A stretch of 64,000 nt of DNA from Euglena gracilis (Eukaryota > Euglenida > Euglenophyceae > Euglenales). The stretch is from contig CP154955.1 in assembly GCA_039621445.1 (NCBI GenBank), positions 37,365,123 through 37,429,122 on the forward strand, read 5' to 3'. This document shows positions 34,193-44,570 of this stretch, piece after piece. Both the position numbers and the translations under genes were made by a program. The notes under the pieces were generated by a model that saw only the letters and a list, made by a program, of their open reading frames with translations, ran no database searches and had not been told where the DNA came from. The stretch's first letter is position 1. Every line of letters begins with the position of its first letter.

Positions 34193-35788
34193 TCCTGTTG
34201 ATGAGATTGCTGGGGCAAAGCTCAAGTTTTTGATTTTTGAACAAATGTTCAAGTAAAATTCGGATTTTGGCACCAGAAATCATGAGTATTCGGCAGTTTT
34301 GTCCAAAAGAGTCCTTTTCTCCTGAAATCCTCGATGACGTTTTTTTTTGTGTTTTAAAAATTGATTTTTAGATACTCGGGGGAGCACGCTGTGGCCAGCC
34401 GTGTGATTCACTGGAAAATGAGACAAAGCGAATTCCTCGATAGTCTCCTTGAAATCCTTGGGGTGTGTCCATGTTTGGCCATTTTTGGCCATTCTTGGGC
34501 ATTTTAAACCAAAATTTGTCCTTATTGCCAGTTTTGGAATTTTTTTTTTTGCCAATTTCAACCATTTTTGGCCGATTTGGGTCATTTCATGGTCATGTTC
34601 AACGATTTCTCACCAATAGAAACCATGTTTGGGCGAAGATTTGAAACCATGTCTGGGGACCCGAACTGGCGTCTGGGGGACCCAAAATAAAAAGTGCCAG
34701 AGGCTGTCCAAAAGGGTTTGTAGACATGTACTCATATCTGAGCAGTTTTCTGGGGGGGTCTTAGGCAGAAATTGGGCATTTTCCTTTCCTCAAATTTTGG
34801 GGAATTTCTGAAATAGAATACCATGCAGCATGGCAGAAATCTGAGGCCATCTGCTGAAAGTTGCGTGAACTGGTAACTCACGTGACCCCACAGTTTTCCC
34901 AATCCTCCCAGATACCAGATCCCAAGGCTTTGCAACCGCGATTGGAAGTGTTTTTATCTCGCCCTTGAAATTTGACCCCAAGTGTGTGCCTTCAAAGAGC
35001 CAGTTCTCGGGTCGCCGACATCCGCTTTTCTGAACCCCCACATCCACAAAGCTCCGACCAGTGGCACAGCCTACTGGATTTGACAGAGTTCGGGGGAAGG
35101 TGCTATGTACAGATGAGGAAAACCCATGCAAATTCTGGTGGCTTGAGCAGAGCGCAGAGGAGGGAGGCTCAGAACAGATGGAAAGTGCCTTCAAAGTTTC
35201 CGCGGGCACTGTTAGGAGTCCTCCCGCGGCGCGAATGTCAGTAAGAGTCGAAGGAGGACTGCTGGCTTGGGCTGCCCATCATTGACGATGAAAAGCAGAA
35301 ATGCCAAGGCTGCTCAGCACCTCTGGCCGGGAAGGGGACCACCTCATCTGCCGCCCTCGAAACAAAATCACCGCCAGACACACGGCCGTTCTGTGTCAAG
35401 GTAGGGTGGCCAAATACGGTGGTGGGGCGAACCGAGTCCACCGACCAGTGGCACAGCCTACTGGATTTGAGTGTTCGGGGGAGGGGGAAAGCTATGTACA
35501 GATGGGGAAACCCCCATGGATAGTCAGAGGTTGATCAGGAGACACAGGGGCTTTAGTAGCCCGTGGGAAATGGGGTGGCTGGGAGACCATGTCGATGATC
35601 GAAGAGAGACTCGAGGATCAGGTGGCGTCGTTGGGGTGCGCGCGGGGTGCAGTCTTTGGCAGCGGGGCGGGGAGGAGCGGCCATGGTGCATGCTCGGGTG
35701 CGGCCTTTGCTGTCGCAGCCCTGATGCTGTTGACGAGCCGTCGTGCATCGTGACCCATCTGGTGATTGATCGACGCGGCTGAGTGGTT
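34193..35788. other. Intergenic; contains a direct repeat pair
   Basis: No supported gene. ACCAGTGGCACAGCCTACTG with about 55 following bases occurs at about 35051 and again at about 35445. The second copy is close to the 3' side of the LINE fragment and may be part of its tail. The rest is ordinary sequence. Confidence 0.5.
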
Positions 35789-37210
35789 TTAGCGTAGGAG
35801 GTGCTTTGGGCGCAGCATTTGCACAATCTGCCAGAAGAGGGCAAGCGCCAGAAGCTGGAAGCTTTCAGCCTGCCGCGTAGAACGGACATCTCCATGGTCC
35901 CACGAGGTTGTGCGTTTGATTATTCTGGTCAGCAGCTTCGCGCTTTCTGGTCCAAGGCCGCCCCACGTGCCCATTGCCAAGGTGGCGAAAGACCATCCTC
36001 CGTTTCGGCAGGGAGTGCCATACTTGGTGTGCTTGGCAGCCTCCTTCCTTTTCAGGAAGGTCCTCCAGCGCTCCCGCGTTGCCAGCCTTTCGGCGGCCTG
36101 CCAGCCATGAGCGACTGTGATGTCGACTGCCGTGGGCTTACCGTCCTGCCAGGTAGCCAAAAGCAAGTCAGCCGGCCTGAGCAAGCTGTCGGGTTGGTTA
36201 GGCACCCGGACCTCGCGTTGCACGCTTTGACCGTTCGTTGACAAGATGTTGAAGAGGGCGTCTTGAACGGCGTTGTGACGGTTCGCGAAGTTGTTGCGGA
36301 TGCAGCACAGATCGTGGTCTCCATGAACATCCACCGGGGCCTGACAGCCAGCACAGATAGTCGGTGTGTCCGCTAGTGGCAAACCCAGCCACCATTTCAG
36401 TCCCAGCCGGTAGTCCGCCGGGTCGATGACGGTGTGTATCGCTTCGTGGGGAGGTACTGCCATCCACCCATGCCCCACGCCGTTGACCTGCTCCAGGAGC
36501 CGCGCTTGGTCGCGAGGTGCTGACCTGTCCACCAAAGCGTCCACGATGGCCTTGGCAGACTCCTTTTGCCACCAGCGTTGGGACGTGTCGTTTCCTGAGG
36601 CGCAGGCGAAGGCGGTGGGGTTTGCTAGGCGACTGCTTTCTGGGTGACGGTTTCCAAGGGTGGAACATAGGTCGTGGGCGGCCTGCTGGCAGGTACGGTC
36701 GTCTGGGGTGGCGGCGTAGTCTGGGCATGCCACCTTCTTGTGGCCATGCGTGTAGAACTGGCATAGAGCTGCGGTGCGGGCGGCGCTCTGGTGGGATGCC
36801 GGAATGCGTAAGCCGCAGCCGCCCACTGAAAGCGGTAGCGCTGCTTGTAGCCGCTGGTCTGCGTTTAGGGCCTGCCCCAGTATGTCTTCAAACGTTGAAG
36901 ATGGTCTCCCCACAACGTGAAACTTCGTTTTGCGCTTGATACGAATCCGACGCTCGGAGGAGGTGGTTTACGCGGCAACCGTCTCGGCAGTACCGGAGGA
37001 GATGGTGCGCCAGCTGGGGATCGGCGACGGAGGTGACGAGGTCAGCAGCTTGTTCGATCTTTTCAGTTGCCTCCGCCCAGGTGGCGACGGTGTGGTCTGA
37101 AGTGGTGGGGCAGTCGACTGGGCAGCCCAGGACCGTGATTCCAGACCCCTCGGTCCAGGGGGGTGTTGCGGCCGAAGCAAGGGTGGATGTTGATATTGGG
37201 TTTGGGGGGT
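35789..37210 (-). pseudogene. 5'-truncated non-LTR retrotransposon, C-terminal RT and REL endonuclease region
   Basis: The frame from 36913 down to 35789 reads LPLSVGGCGLRIPASHQSAA, a stretch common after the RT domain of LINEs. A zinc-knuckle-like CAGCQAPVDVHGDHDLCC follows, then RHNAVQDAL, REVRVPNQPDSLLRPADLLL and AVDITVAHGW. The R..DLLL...AVDITV layout suggests a restriction-enzyme-like endonuclease. A second frame (about 37210-36890) carries GSGITVLGCPV and EQAADLVTSVADPQLAHHL and flows into the first with a frameshift near 36890-36913. No RT catalytic core is present, so the copy is 5' truncated. Confidence 0.7.
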
Positions 37211-38074
37211 CCCGATAAAGCCCGATGTATTGACCTCCCCCCGATGTCCTCGATAAAGCCGAGAAAACCGATATGGAGGAAAAATTTTGGCCAACCTTGG
37301 GGCGCTTTTGGTCATTTGAAGCCATCATTTGTCCATTTGAACCCATTTTGGCAATTTTGTGCTCCTTTTGGGCACTGCGGACCATTCTGGGCTTTTTTTG
37401 GTCCATTAAGGACTATTTTGGTCCGCTTTTGGCAAGTTTTGCAAATTTGGGCTATTTAAAGCACAATTCAGGCATTTTAGGCATTCTTTTTTTGCCATTT
37501 TTGGCTTATTTTTTTGATCTTGGTCTCATTTAGGCCAATTTGAGCTATTTTTCGGCCGCTTTCGCCCATTTTGGGTCATTTTTGCCCATTTTGGCCACTT
37601 TGAAATATTTTGGGCTATTTTGAACATTTTGGGATTTAAATTCTGAAATTTGGGTTGATGGCTCCGAATTCGGTGCTGAACTCCCAACTTGATGACATCG
37701 ATACAATGTTTTTTTTCAAATTTTGCTGTTCGGAGATTCTTAATTTGGTTATAACTGGGACCAAAAAAACATGGGAAAGGTGCATTAACCCCCCCCCCCC
37801 CGATAAAGCCGACGTTTTCTGATACTTTTTTTTGGACCCGATAAAAACCATTTTCAAAACGGCCGATATGGGCCGATATCCAATATCCATCTTTGGCCAA
37901 ATATTTGCTGACAAGGGCTAACAAGGGCCGACAAGGCCTATTTTTGAGCGCCAAAACGGCAAAAGACCATTTGGTGCCCGCCCCTAAAACATCTTTGTGT
38001 CCCCGCCTCTCAAGCCTCAGGGTGGCTCAGTGGACCCACCCTGCTCCTTGCCCTCCCCTCCCCTCTTCCCACAG
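37211..38074. other. A/T-rich low-complexity sequence
   Basis: Degenerate TTTTGGCC-type repeats from 37260 to 37640, then ordinary sequence with a poly-C tract at 37790-37801. No gene recognised. Confidence 0.5.
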
Positions 38075-38310
38075 GGGACCAATTCCAGGTCCGGACGTCG
38101 CCGCCTCGCGCCCCACCACAGTCCATCTCCGGCCTGCGGACGCGGAACAGCCCCGGCCGGGACCGCGGGGACGCCACCGTCGCCGCCGCCCCCGCCTCCC
38201 CCGGCCGGGGCCTCAGCGGGTCCGGGCTGCCGGTGAAGTGGGACGCGCCGGTGCACACCTCCGTGAGCCGGACGGTGAGCCGGGAGACCCGCACCATCGA
38301 CCTGACCTGA
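38075..38310 (+). CDS. Terminal exon of an unknown plus-strand gene
   Basis: A pyrimidine-rich tract and CTCTTCCCACAG precede a GC-rich frame in phase 1. It reads DQFQVRTSPPRAPPQSISG, LRTRNSPGRDRG, LPVKWDAPVHTSVSRTVSRE and TRTIDLT, then TGA at 38308-38310. Composition and G+C differ from the flanks. Upstream exons are not identifiable; the intervening sequence is transposon-rich. The alternative is an exon captured by a mobile element. Confidence 0.45.
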
Positions 38311-40037
38311 GGACCCGGTGGCGCTGGGGTCGGTGGCCCGCGGCGGTCGTGGCGTGGCCAACTGGTCAACTGGCGTTGAGCGAACGTTATCGCTCCCTGT
38401 CCCCCCATGACTTTGCTGGCCTTGGGAACCATTCTTTAAGAGATTTTGCCGAGAGGCCAACCGGTCCCAAATATCTCACTGCCATTTGTCATGCTGCAAA
38501 TCCCTACGGCCGACCGTTGTCCCTCAGTTAGAAGCCCAACGAGAGCTGTTGTTTCAAAAGCAAATTCAACACAGGAATTGCGGTGGTTTTTTTCCCCAAC
38601 GATATTGTTTGTGCATCCCAGCCTCAAACATCCATCTTGATTTCAATTTACTTGGATCTGCAGGATCTGCAGGGAAGCGAAGCCACGTTGGGTGTTGGTG
38701 TCTGACGCAAAGTTGGTTTGTTTGGTTTGGTTGGTTTGGTTGGTTTGTTTGGTTGCGGTTGTTGGGGGAAAGGTTCCCAAGGTGAGCGCGTGCGTTTCTC
38801 ACAGAACGTTGCTTAACTCCTTTCGCTGCCATATTGTGCCCTTGGCACGACTGCCTCATCTCATTTCCAAACAAATCAATGGAAGCCAAATGGTCTGGGT
38901 CAGGCGCAAAGTGAAGCCATGGCGTGGCATGGCGTGGACCACGTTTGTGTGTTTCTGCAGACTGACAATGCTATCGGTGCTGTCCTCCTCCCCCGTTGCA
39001 TTGAAAGCCCCCCTGTTGTGTGCACAATCAAACATCCCCTCATGGAAAAGTTCCTGGGGGGGGACAGTTTCTGGGGGGGTGTCTGTCGGCACCCAATTGA
39101 AACAGGGAGTCCCCTCCCAACATCAATTTTTCTGCGATTTCCTTGTCATTTTCCCAAAAGCCTTCCCTTAAATTAAAATTATTCCGAAAAATTGGTCAAT
39201 GAAGGAGCCCCTGTTGTGATTTCCAACCAAATCGAAGACCCTCGCCATTCCCCTGATTTTCAGAATGACGGAGATTGTTGATTGGTGGTCAGTTGACAAT
39301 CTGCTTCACATTGTCAACTTTGCCGTCCGTTACACTCATCCTTTCTGCCTTTTTCTGCTCTCCCCACCATCCCTCCCCAAAGTTTGTATATTCGATTCAA
39401 AGTGTGAAAAACATCGCGAGCTTCAAAGCTGATAGGGTTTTTTTCCCTTCTCTCCATCTGCACCGCCGCCCTCCCCCCCCAAGTTTTAATGAGATTTCCC
39501 CCCGCCAAAGCGGTGCCACGCAGAACTCGCTGCCTGAGTGATTTGGAAGGGCGAGGCAAGAGAAAAGGCTTTGAAAATTGGGCACAAAATGGCCATCCAG
39601 CCAAGTTTGGGGAAGTTTGGGGAAGAACTCGTCGGTCAGGGAGGGTGGAAAAATGGTCGACAGGTTGGACCTCAGGGGAGTGGGAAATATGCGGTGTGCT
39701 TATTTTGAACTTATTTTGCATATTTAGCGCTTATTTTCCTTACTTAACTTTTATATTCTCTTCTGTTTTCGAACCAGCCCACCACTTTATTCGCAAGGGG
39801 AACACCAATGCGTATTTTTATTCGAATGCCCACGTGATCACAAAAAAAATAATCGGCCCGTTAAAAAAAAATTCGTCCAGAAGACTTTTTTCCAAATGAC
39901 ATGAGAGTAAGAAGGTTACAAATTACACGCAGTTTTGTTTAGGTTGTCTTTTCTTTTTTGTAAAAGTTTTATGCACAATACAAAGTGCGGCATCCTGCGG
40001 AATTGTCAAAATCGAAAATGAAAATGTGTGGCCCCGT
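38311..40037. other. Intergenic, no confident gene
   Basis: TTTGG microsatellite at 38717-38760. A plus-strand frame at 38920-39060 (DHVCVFLQTDNAIGAVLL...) has some protein-like character but no splice support. Otherwise unremarkable. Confidence 0.4.
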
Positions 40038-40175
40038 CCGGAAGCCGACGAAGGAAGGCGGACGGGGGGGGACGAGGAGTGCACAGCACAATTCGCTGCT
40101 TGCCTGTGAGGGCGTGTCGCCCGCACTGTCCTTCGCGCTGTTGAGGGGGGCTAGCTTCAAACCCCCATGGGGTCT

Positions 40176-41813
40176 TCAATGAGGGTGGGAGGCTGGGCTG
40201 GAGCTGGCCTCCTCTCCGAATTCTGGAAAGGAAAAATAAAAAAACAGAGTACTTGAGGTGGGGTCCCCCACCCCGGTGTGGTGGCCCATGCACCGCGCAT
40301 GGTACACCGAGAGGTATTTTTGGTAGCGGTATGCTGCCTCGGTGACCATGTCCAAATTACACGCAGGACAGGTGAGGGTATCATAAAATGGTCGCAAAAT
40401 GTTCAGGGCGTTCAAAGCAGCGACTTGTGCTGTGCACTCCTCGTCCCCCCCCGTCCGCCTTCCTCCGTCGGCTTCCGGGCAGGGGGACGTCGTGCTGTGC
40501 ACAGCACAAGTCCCTGCTTGCCTGCCTTTGTCAGTTACCCCCTGCAAAACCTCTGTCCAATTTTGTGTGTTTTGGAGGGTCAAATAATACTTGTCCAAAG
40601 TGGCTAGGGTGGTCCACCTCCCCTCCCCTGGATGAGGTCCTTGTGGACCCCTTTTTCCAGAAGGTGTGTGGCTGTGGTAGCCCTCAAAGAATGGGCCTTG
40701 AAAATTTTGGTGTCCACCCCCCAACTGCAACATGTGTAAAACTTTTTTGGCAATTCGTTCTGAGCCAAGGCACAAAGATTTGTCTTTTTCATGTCTAAAA
40801 AGGAACAGGTTGGGGTGGAAACGGTGTTCAAACAAGTATGCCACCAAAGTTTGCCACACCTTTTCTGGGACATTGAAGGTCTCCACTGAACCAGTTTTTG
40901 CGGTGCACCGAACGAAAAACTGGCCACGGTACTCAAAAATTGCCCACACCAAGTTGGCACAATCACCACTTCTGATCAACATGGTCAACCGAATCTGCAA
41001 GATGAGTCTGTCACACAGTGAGTTTGGTGGGTCATTTTGGAAAGCCATGGTCAAAAGTGTTTGGATGGGGTAGGTGACAGGGTACCTGCAGTTTTTTGAC
41101 GCTTGTAAGAGTCGTCTTTTCCCCTGCCGTAGCAAAATTGCACTTTTTGTGTTTGTCACCACATCCAAGGCATCCCCCTCCCACTGCAAGCGAACACTGT
41201 AAGGCAAATCATTTTGGGACCCCAATGTTCTTAATGCCTTTCGAATGTCTTGGGGGGTCAGGCTGTTTAGCCTTGACAAATAGTGAGAAGGGTTCCCCAA
41301 GCTGGTGGGGGGAGCACCCCCCCTACTGGGTCTCGAAAAAATGTCTTTCCCCTGATGATGATGGGGGGGGGCAACCTGGATTGAAGTCACAACCCTCCAC
41401 CAGTGTTGTGTTTTCCACACTGGCAGGCAAACCAGGCAAAGGGCATGGTCCTGTTGGATTTTCCTCAGGGTTCTGGGGATCACATCCCAGGGGGGGTTGA
41501 CCCAGCTCTGGAAATTCCCCCAATCCAAGTCCCAAGCATTCCCCAGGGAGTGGGGGTCCACCCTCCATGACGCATATTTTTCCAGTTTGTGATTGTGGGA
41601 TTTGGCAAACAGGTCCACTTGGGGGTAAAATTGGAAATGTTTCAGGACCCTGTGAAAGTTGATGTACAGAGCATAATTTTTGGGGTCGGAATTCCTGGAG
41701 AGCCGGTCTGCCCTTTTGTTTGTTTGCCCAGCAATGTGTGTGGGGTTGAGGAAAATGTTCTTGTTGCGCAATGCCCCCAGTTGTTGAAGAATTGGTTGGT
41801 TGATGGTGGGCAT
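40176..41813 (-). pseudogene. DIRS RNase H end and tyrosine recombinase, two frameshifts
   Basis: Begins in the RNase H tail (HIAGQTNKRADRLSRN). It continues with DLFAKSHNHKLEKYASW, WVNPPWDVIPRTLRKI and CLPVWKTQHWW, a linker typical of DIRS pol. Recombinase features are MLIRSGDCANL (first Arg), KAHSLRATTATHLLEKG (H-x-x-R box, read in another frame at about 40630-40715), then GRWTTLATLDKYYL (Trp/His position and Tyr). The frame leaves and returns at two poly-G runs near 40720 and 40623, each consistent with a single-base indel. Catalytic residues are present but split between frames. Confidence 0.8.
40423..40527. repeat. DIRS internal complementary region (circle junction)
   Basis: The first half, GCACTCCTCGTCCCCCCCCG to CGGCTTCCGG, is the complement of 40038-40085. 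The second half, GGGGGACGTCGTGCTGTGC to CAAGCAGGG complement, is the complement of 44530-44570. The two halves meet at about 40481. Confidence 0.85.
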
Positions 41814-42059
41814 TTTTGACCCTTTCTTCCAGCACCAGGCTGTGCTGGAAGCATCTGTTTGAATTGTCAGTGTGCAGCCGTTTGGAATGTGTGGGAGGAG
41901 GAATTGTACTGCCTTTGCGCTTGCCAGCGCTTCTTTGGTGGTGATGTGTGCTTTCCTTTCTTTTGTTTCCCACTGTGCTGCACATGTTTTGAGTTCCTGA
42001 TTGTTGTGTGTGAGAACTGCCCCCCATCCTTTGTTGCTGGCATCCGAGGTGCTGGTGTA

Positions 42060-43305
42060 CTACAAATTGTTCTGTGGCCTGAGTGTTGGTGGGATGGGGT
42101 TCCTCAGGGAATGTTCTGCCTTTTGTAGCAGTTGGATGATGTCCTGTGTTTTCTGTGTTGACATTGTCCAGCACTTGAATTTGTTCCAAAAACCCAGGGT
42201 TTTGTAGTTTGTGGACACCCCTTTGGCAGCCTGCTTCATGATTTGGGCTGGTATCCCCTGCAAGGCTGTGTTGGTGTGACATGTGTCCAGGAGATTGCCT
42301 GCCAGGCTGGCCAGTGCTCTGGGTTGAAATGTGTTGCCTTTCTGCTGGTGTTTGATCCCTTTCAACGTCAGTGCCACTTTCCCAGGCAGTGGTCTGATTT
42401 TGCTGTGTGACAGGTCGATAATGTGGCCCAAATAGGTCACCTGTTGCTGTGGCTGTGTCATCGATTTCTTGCTGTTCAGTCTCACTCCACATGCTGTCAA
42501 CTGTTTGATCAGTGTTGCTGTTCTGTCTGCGCTGTTGCCCCCAGGATCAGGATGTCGTCCACATACCAAGAGTGGGGAATTTGTTGTTCGTTCAGCCAAG
42601 CACGAATTGGTTTGGTCAGTTTCTGTGCCCACCATGGGCTGAGGGCCCATCCAAAGAGCAGTGCTTGAATCTGAAAACCCCGGTTCCCCACTTGAAACCT
42701 CATCTATCTCTGTAGTTTTGGGTGTAGCTGAAGGTGGTGGAAGAAGTTTTTGATGTCCAATGTCATGCCCCACTGAACTGGAGTTTTGGTTTCTGGATCC
42801 TGTTGTTGGAGTGTTGAGATCATGCTTTTCCATGTTTCTGTTTTGTGTTTGGCTACTTGATGGCAACTGTTCAAATCCCTCAGATCTGTTATCAGCCTGA
42901 TTTTGCCTGTGTCTTTCTTTTCCCTTGTGAGTGTGGGGGTCCATTGTCTGGTGTTTTGCATTTCCTCTGTGGTCAGTTTTCTGATTGCTGCTGTTTCCAG
43001 GTATTCGTTTACGTTTCCAGAACTGGTTCTGTGGCTGCTGCTGTATTTGTGTGTTTTCTGAGTGGTGGGATTCCCGTCATCGGTGCTTTTACGCCCTTGG
43101 TGACGGCTTGTTGCAAAACACTGTCTGTCCCCAGTTTTTGCAACTCTTGAATTCTTTCCCTGGGTCCCTGCCATGTACATGGTGGCAGTTTGCTGTTGTT
43201 TTCCTGCAGCAGTTTTGGAATGTCGAAGTTTTCTGGTAACTGTGACCCACTGTGCTGCATCTGTTTGCACAATTCCCCCTGGTGCAGGTGTGGGCTGGCC
43301 TGCAC
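42060..43305 (-). pseudogene. DIRS reverse transcriptase, interrupted
   Basis: RT blocks are KIRLITDLRDLNSCHQ and WGMTLDIKNFFHHLQLHP (43270-42704), then FQIQALLFGWALSP and HSWYVDDILILG with the YVDD catalytic motif (42703-42509). GVRLNSKKS and VTYLGHIIDLS follow in a third frame (42508 downwards). A TAG at 42704-42706 lies in frame between the first two blocks, at a position normally Tyr or Phe. An upstream frame, 43305-43009, reads LPENFDIPKLLQENNSKLP and is probably the pol N-terminus. Confidence 0.8.
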
Positions 43306-43351
43306 CAGGGCCCCTTCACTCCTGAGAGTTGTTCTTTCCTTTCCCCCTTTT

Positions 43352-43699
43352 TCATTTTCCTTTTCCTTTTCCCCTGTAATTTGATCTGCTCCTGGGTCTG
43401 GTGTTCTGGGTTGCTGCCCTGTGCTGTGTTCCCCTGTGATTTGACTGTCGTTGTCTGGTTTTCTGTTCTTCCTCCTTTGACAACAATCTTGTGGTTGTGA
43501 GGTCTGGTCTTAGCTCCAGTGTGCTGTGATCTTTCCCCACTAGCAAAAGCTTTCTGGTTTCTTGCAGGTCCTGCCACAAGCTTCTCAACCAAGCACTGGC
43601 TTGGTGGAGATGTTTCAGATCATCTGTTTCAATTGTATGCACCAGTAGGTGCGTGCAATTTTCTGCTTTTTTCTGTGCCTGGTGGAGGTTCTGGTCCAA
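43352..43699 (-). CDS. DIRS gag-like ORF, basic C-terminus
   Basis: 115 codons, MDQNLHQAQKKAENCTHLLV to a basic SRSNYRGKGKGK end. The position just upstream of RT and the basic tail fit a nucleic-acid-binding Gag. An identical frame is found at 53120-53467 in the duplicate. No zinc knuckle. Confidence 0.55.
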   Translation of the reverse strand: MDQNLHQAQKKAENCTHLLVHTIETDDLKHLHQASAWLRSLWQDLQETRKLLLVGKDHSTLELRPDLTTTRLLSKEEEQKTRQRQSNHRGTQHRAATQNTRPRSRSNYRGKGKGK

Positions 43700-43751
43700 T
43701 CTTTATCTACGTGGGTGGGGGGGCTTGGGGGACTCCCATGTAGTGTGTTAG

Positions 43752-44039
43752 TTAATCCGCAGATTTCTTTAATAAATCCAAAGGGGGAGGGGAGGACAAC
43801 CTGCTGGAAAATAAAACTGCATCGCGGTGGGAGGGATTATGTACAGCAGCGCGCAGGACAACAGCCCACTGGCCAGCATGGCCAGCAGGCTCTCCTTCAA
43901 ACTCCTCCTCTTCCATGCTGACATCCTCCACTGCAGCTGCATTGGCAGCGGGGGCTCCTGTTGCTGGGCCCCCCACCCTCTCCTTCACTTCTGCCATCTC
44001 TCTCCTCAGATTCTGAATTTCTGGCATCAATTGTTCCAT
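43752..44039 (-). CDS. DIRS 5' ORF, coiled-coil and acidic
   Basis: 95 codons, MEQLMPEIQNLRREMAEVKE followed by an Ala-rich stretch and MEEEEFEGEP. Probably the N-terminal part of gag. It is repeated at 53520-53807. A frameshift or intron would be needed to join it to the next ORF. Confidence 0.5.
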   Translation of the reverse strand: MEQLMPEIQNLRREMAEVKERVGGPATGAPAANAAAVEDVSMEEEEFEGEPAGHAGQWAVVLRAAVHNPSHRDAVLFSSRLSSPPPLDLLKKSAD

Positions 44040-44570
44040 TTGAATTTCTCAGTGAAATTCTCAATTTGCAATTCTCAGTTTGAAATTCTCAATTTGCAAT
44101 TCTTGAATTCCTGTTCTTGTGTCCTGGGTTCCTGGTTCTGCAGACTTGAAACTTCTGGTCTGTTGAACAGGAAAAGTTAAAAATTTGAATTCACGGGGGG
44201 AACACAGCTGCTGGTTTTGGGGTCTTTGGATCCTTGTTGTCCTGGGAGAAAGGAAAGTATCAAAAAGGGGGTTGTGTTTTTTGAGCGAATAGGGAACACA
44301 ACTGGGCACTTCGGGGATTTAAGCCCGCTGAACCTGTGGCTGTGAAAAAATGAAAATGAAAGACACTCGTATTTTTGAGAACAGGGAACGCAGCTGAGGC
44401 TTACAGTTGATCAGTTTCCTTGAACTTAACCTTGTTTTCAAGATTCTTCCGTGTTGTATCACTCGTCGGCGAAATTCAATTTCGCGTGGTTCTGTGCGCG
44501 AAGGCCAGTGCGGGCGACACGCCCTCACAGGCAAGCAGGGACTTGTGCTGTGCACAGCACGACGTCCCCC

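Larger units (their letters stand above)
40038..44570 (-). mobile_element. DIRS-type tyrosine-recombinase retrotransposon
   Basis: Terminal sequences are inverted: GTGTCGCCCGCACTG and flanks at 40078-40140 match the complement of 44487-44548. An internal complementary region at about 40423-40527 is the complement of the left terminus (to 40038) joined to the complement of the right terminus (to 44570). That is the circle-junction arrangement known for DIRS elements. Coding order on the minus strand is gag-like, RT, RNase H, tyrosine recombinase, also as in DIRS. About 4.5 kb. Frameshifts and an in-frame TAG show decay or sequence errors. Its 5' portion is present a second time at 53072-54342 because of the tandem duplication. 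Confidence 0.87.

Noticed and set aside
41323-42492. 389-aa minus-strand ORF in the DIRS region
   Set aside because: Gln/His/Thr/Pro-rich shadow frame; RT and RNase H motifs lie in other frames.
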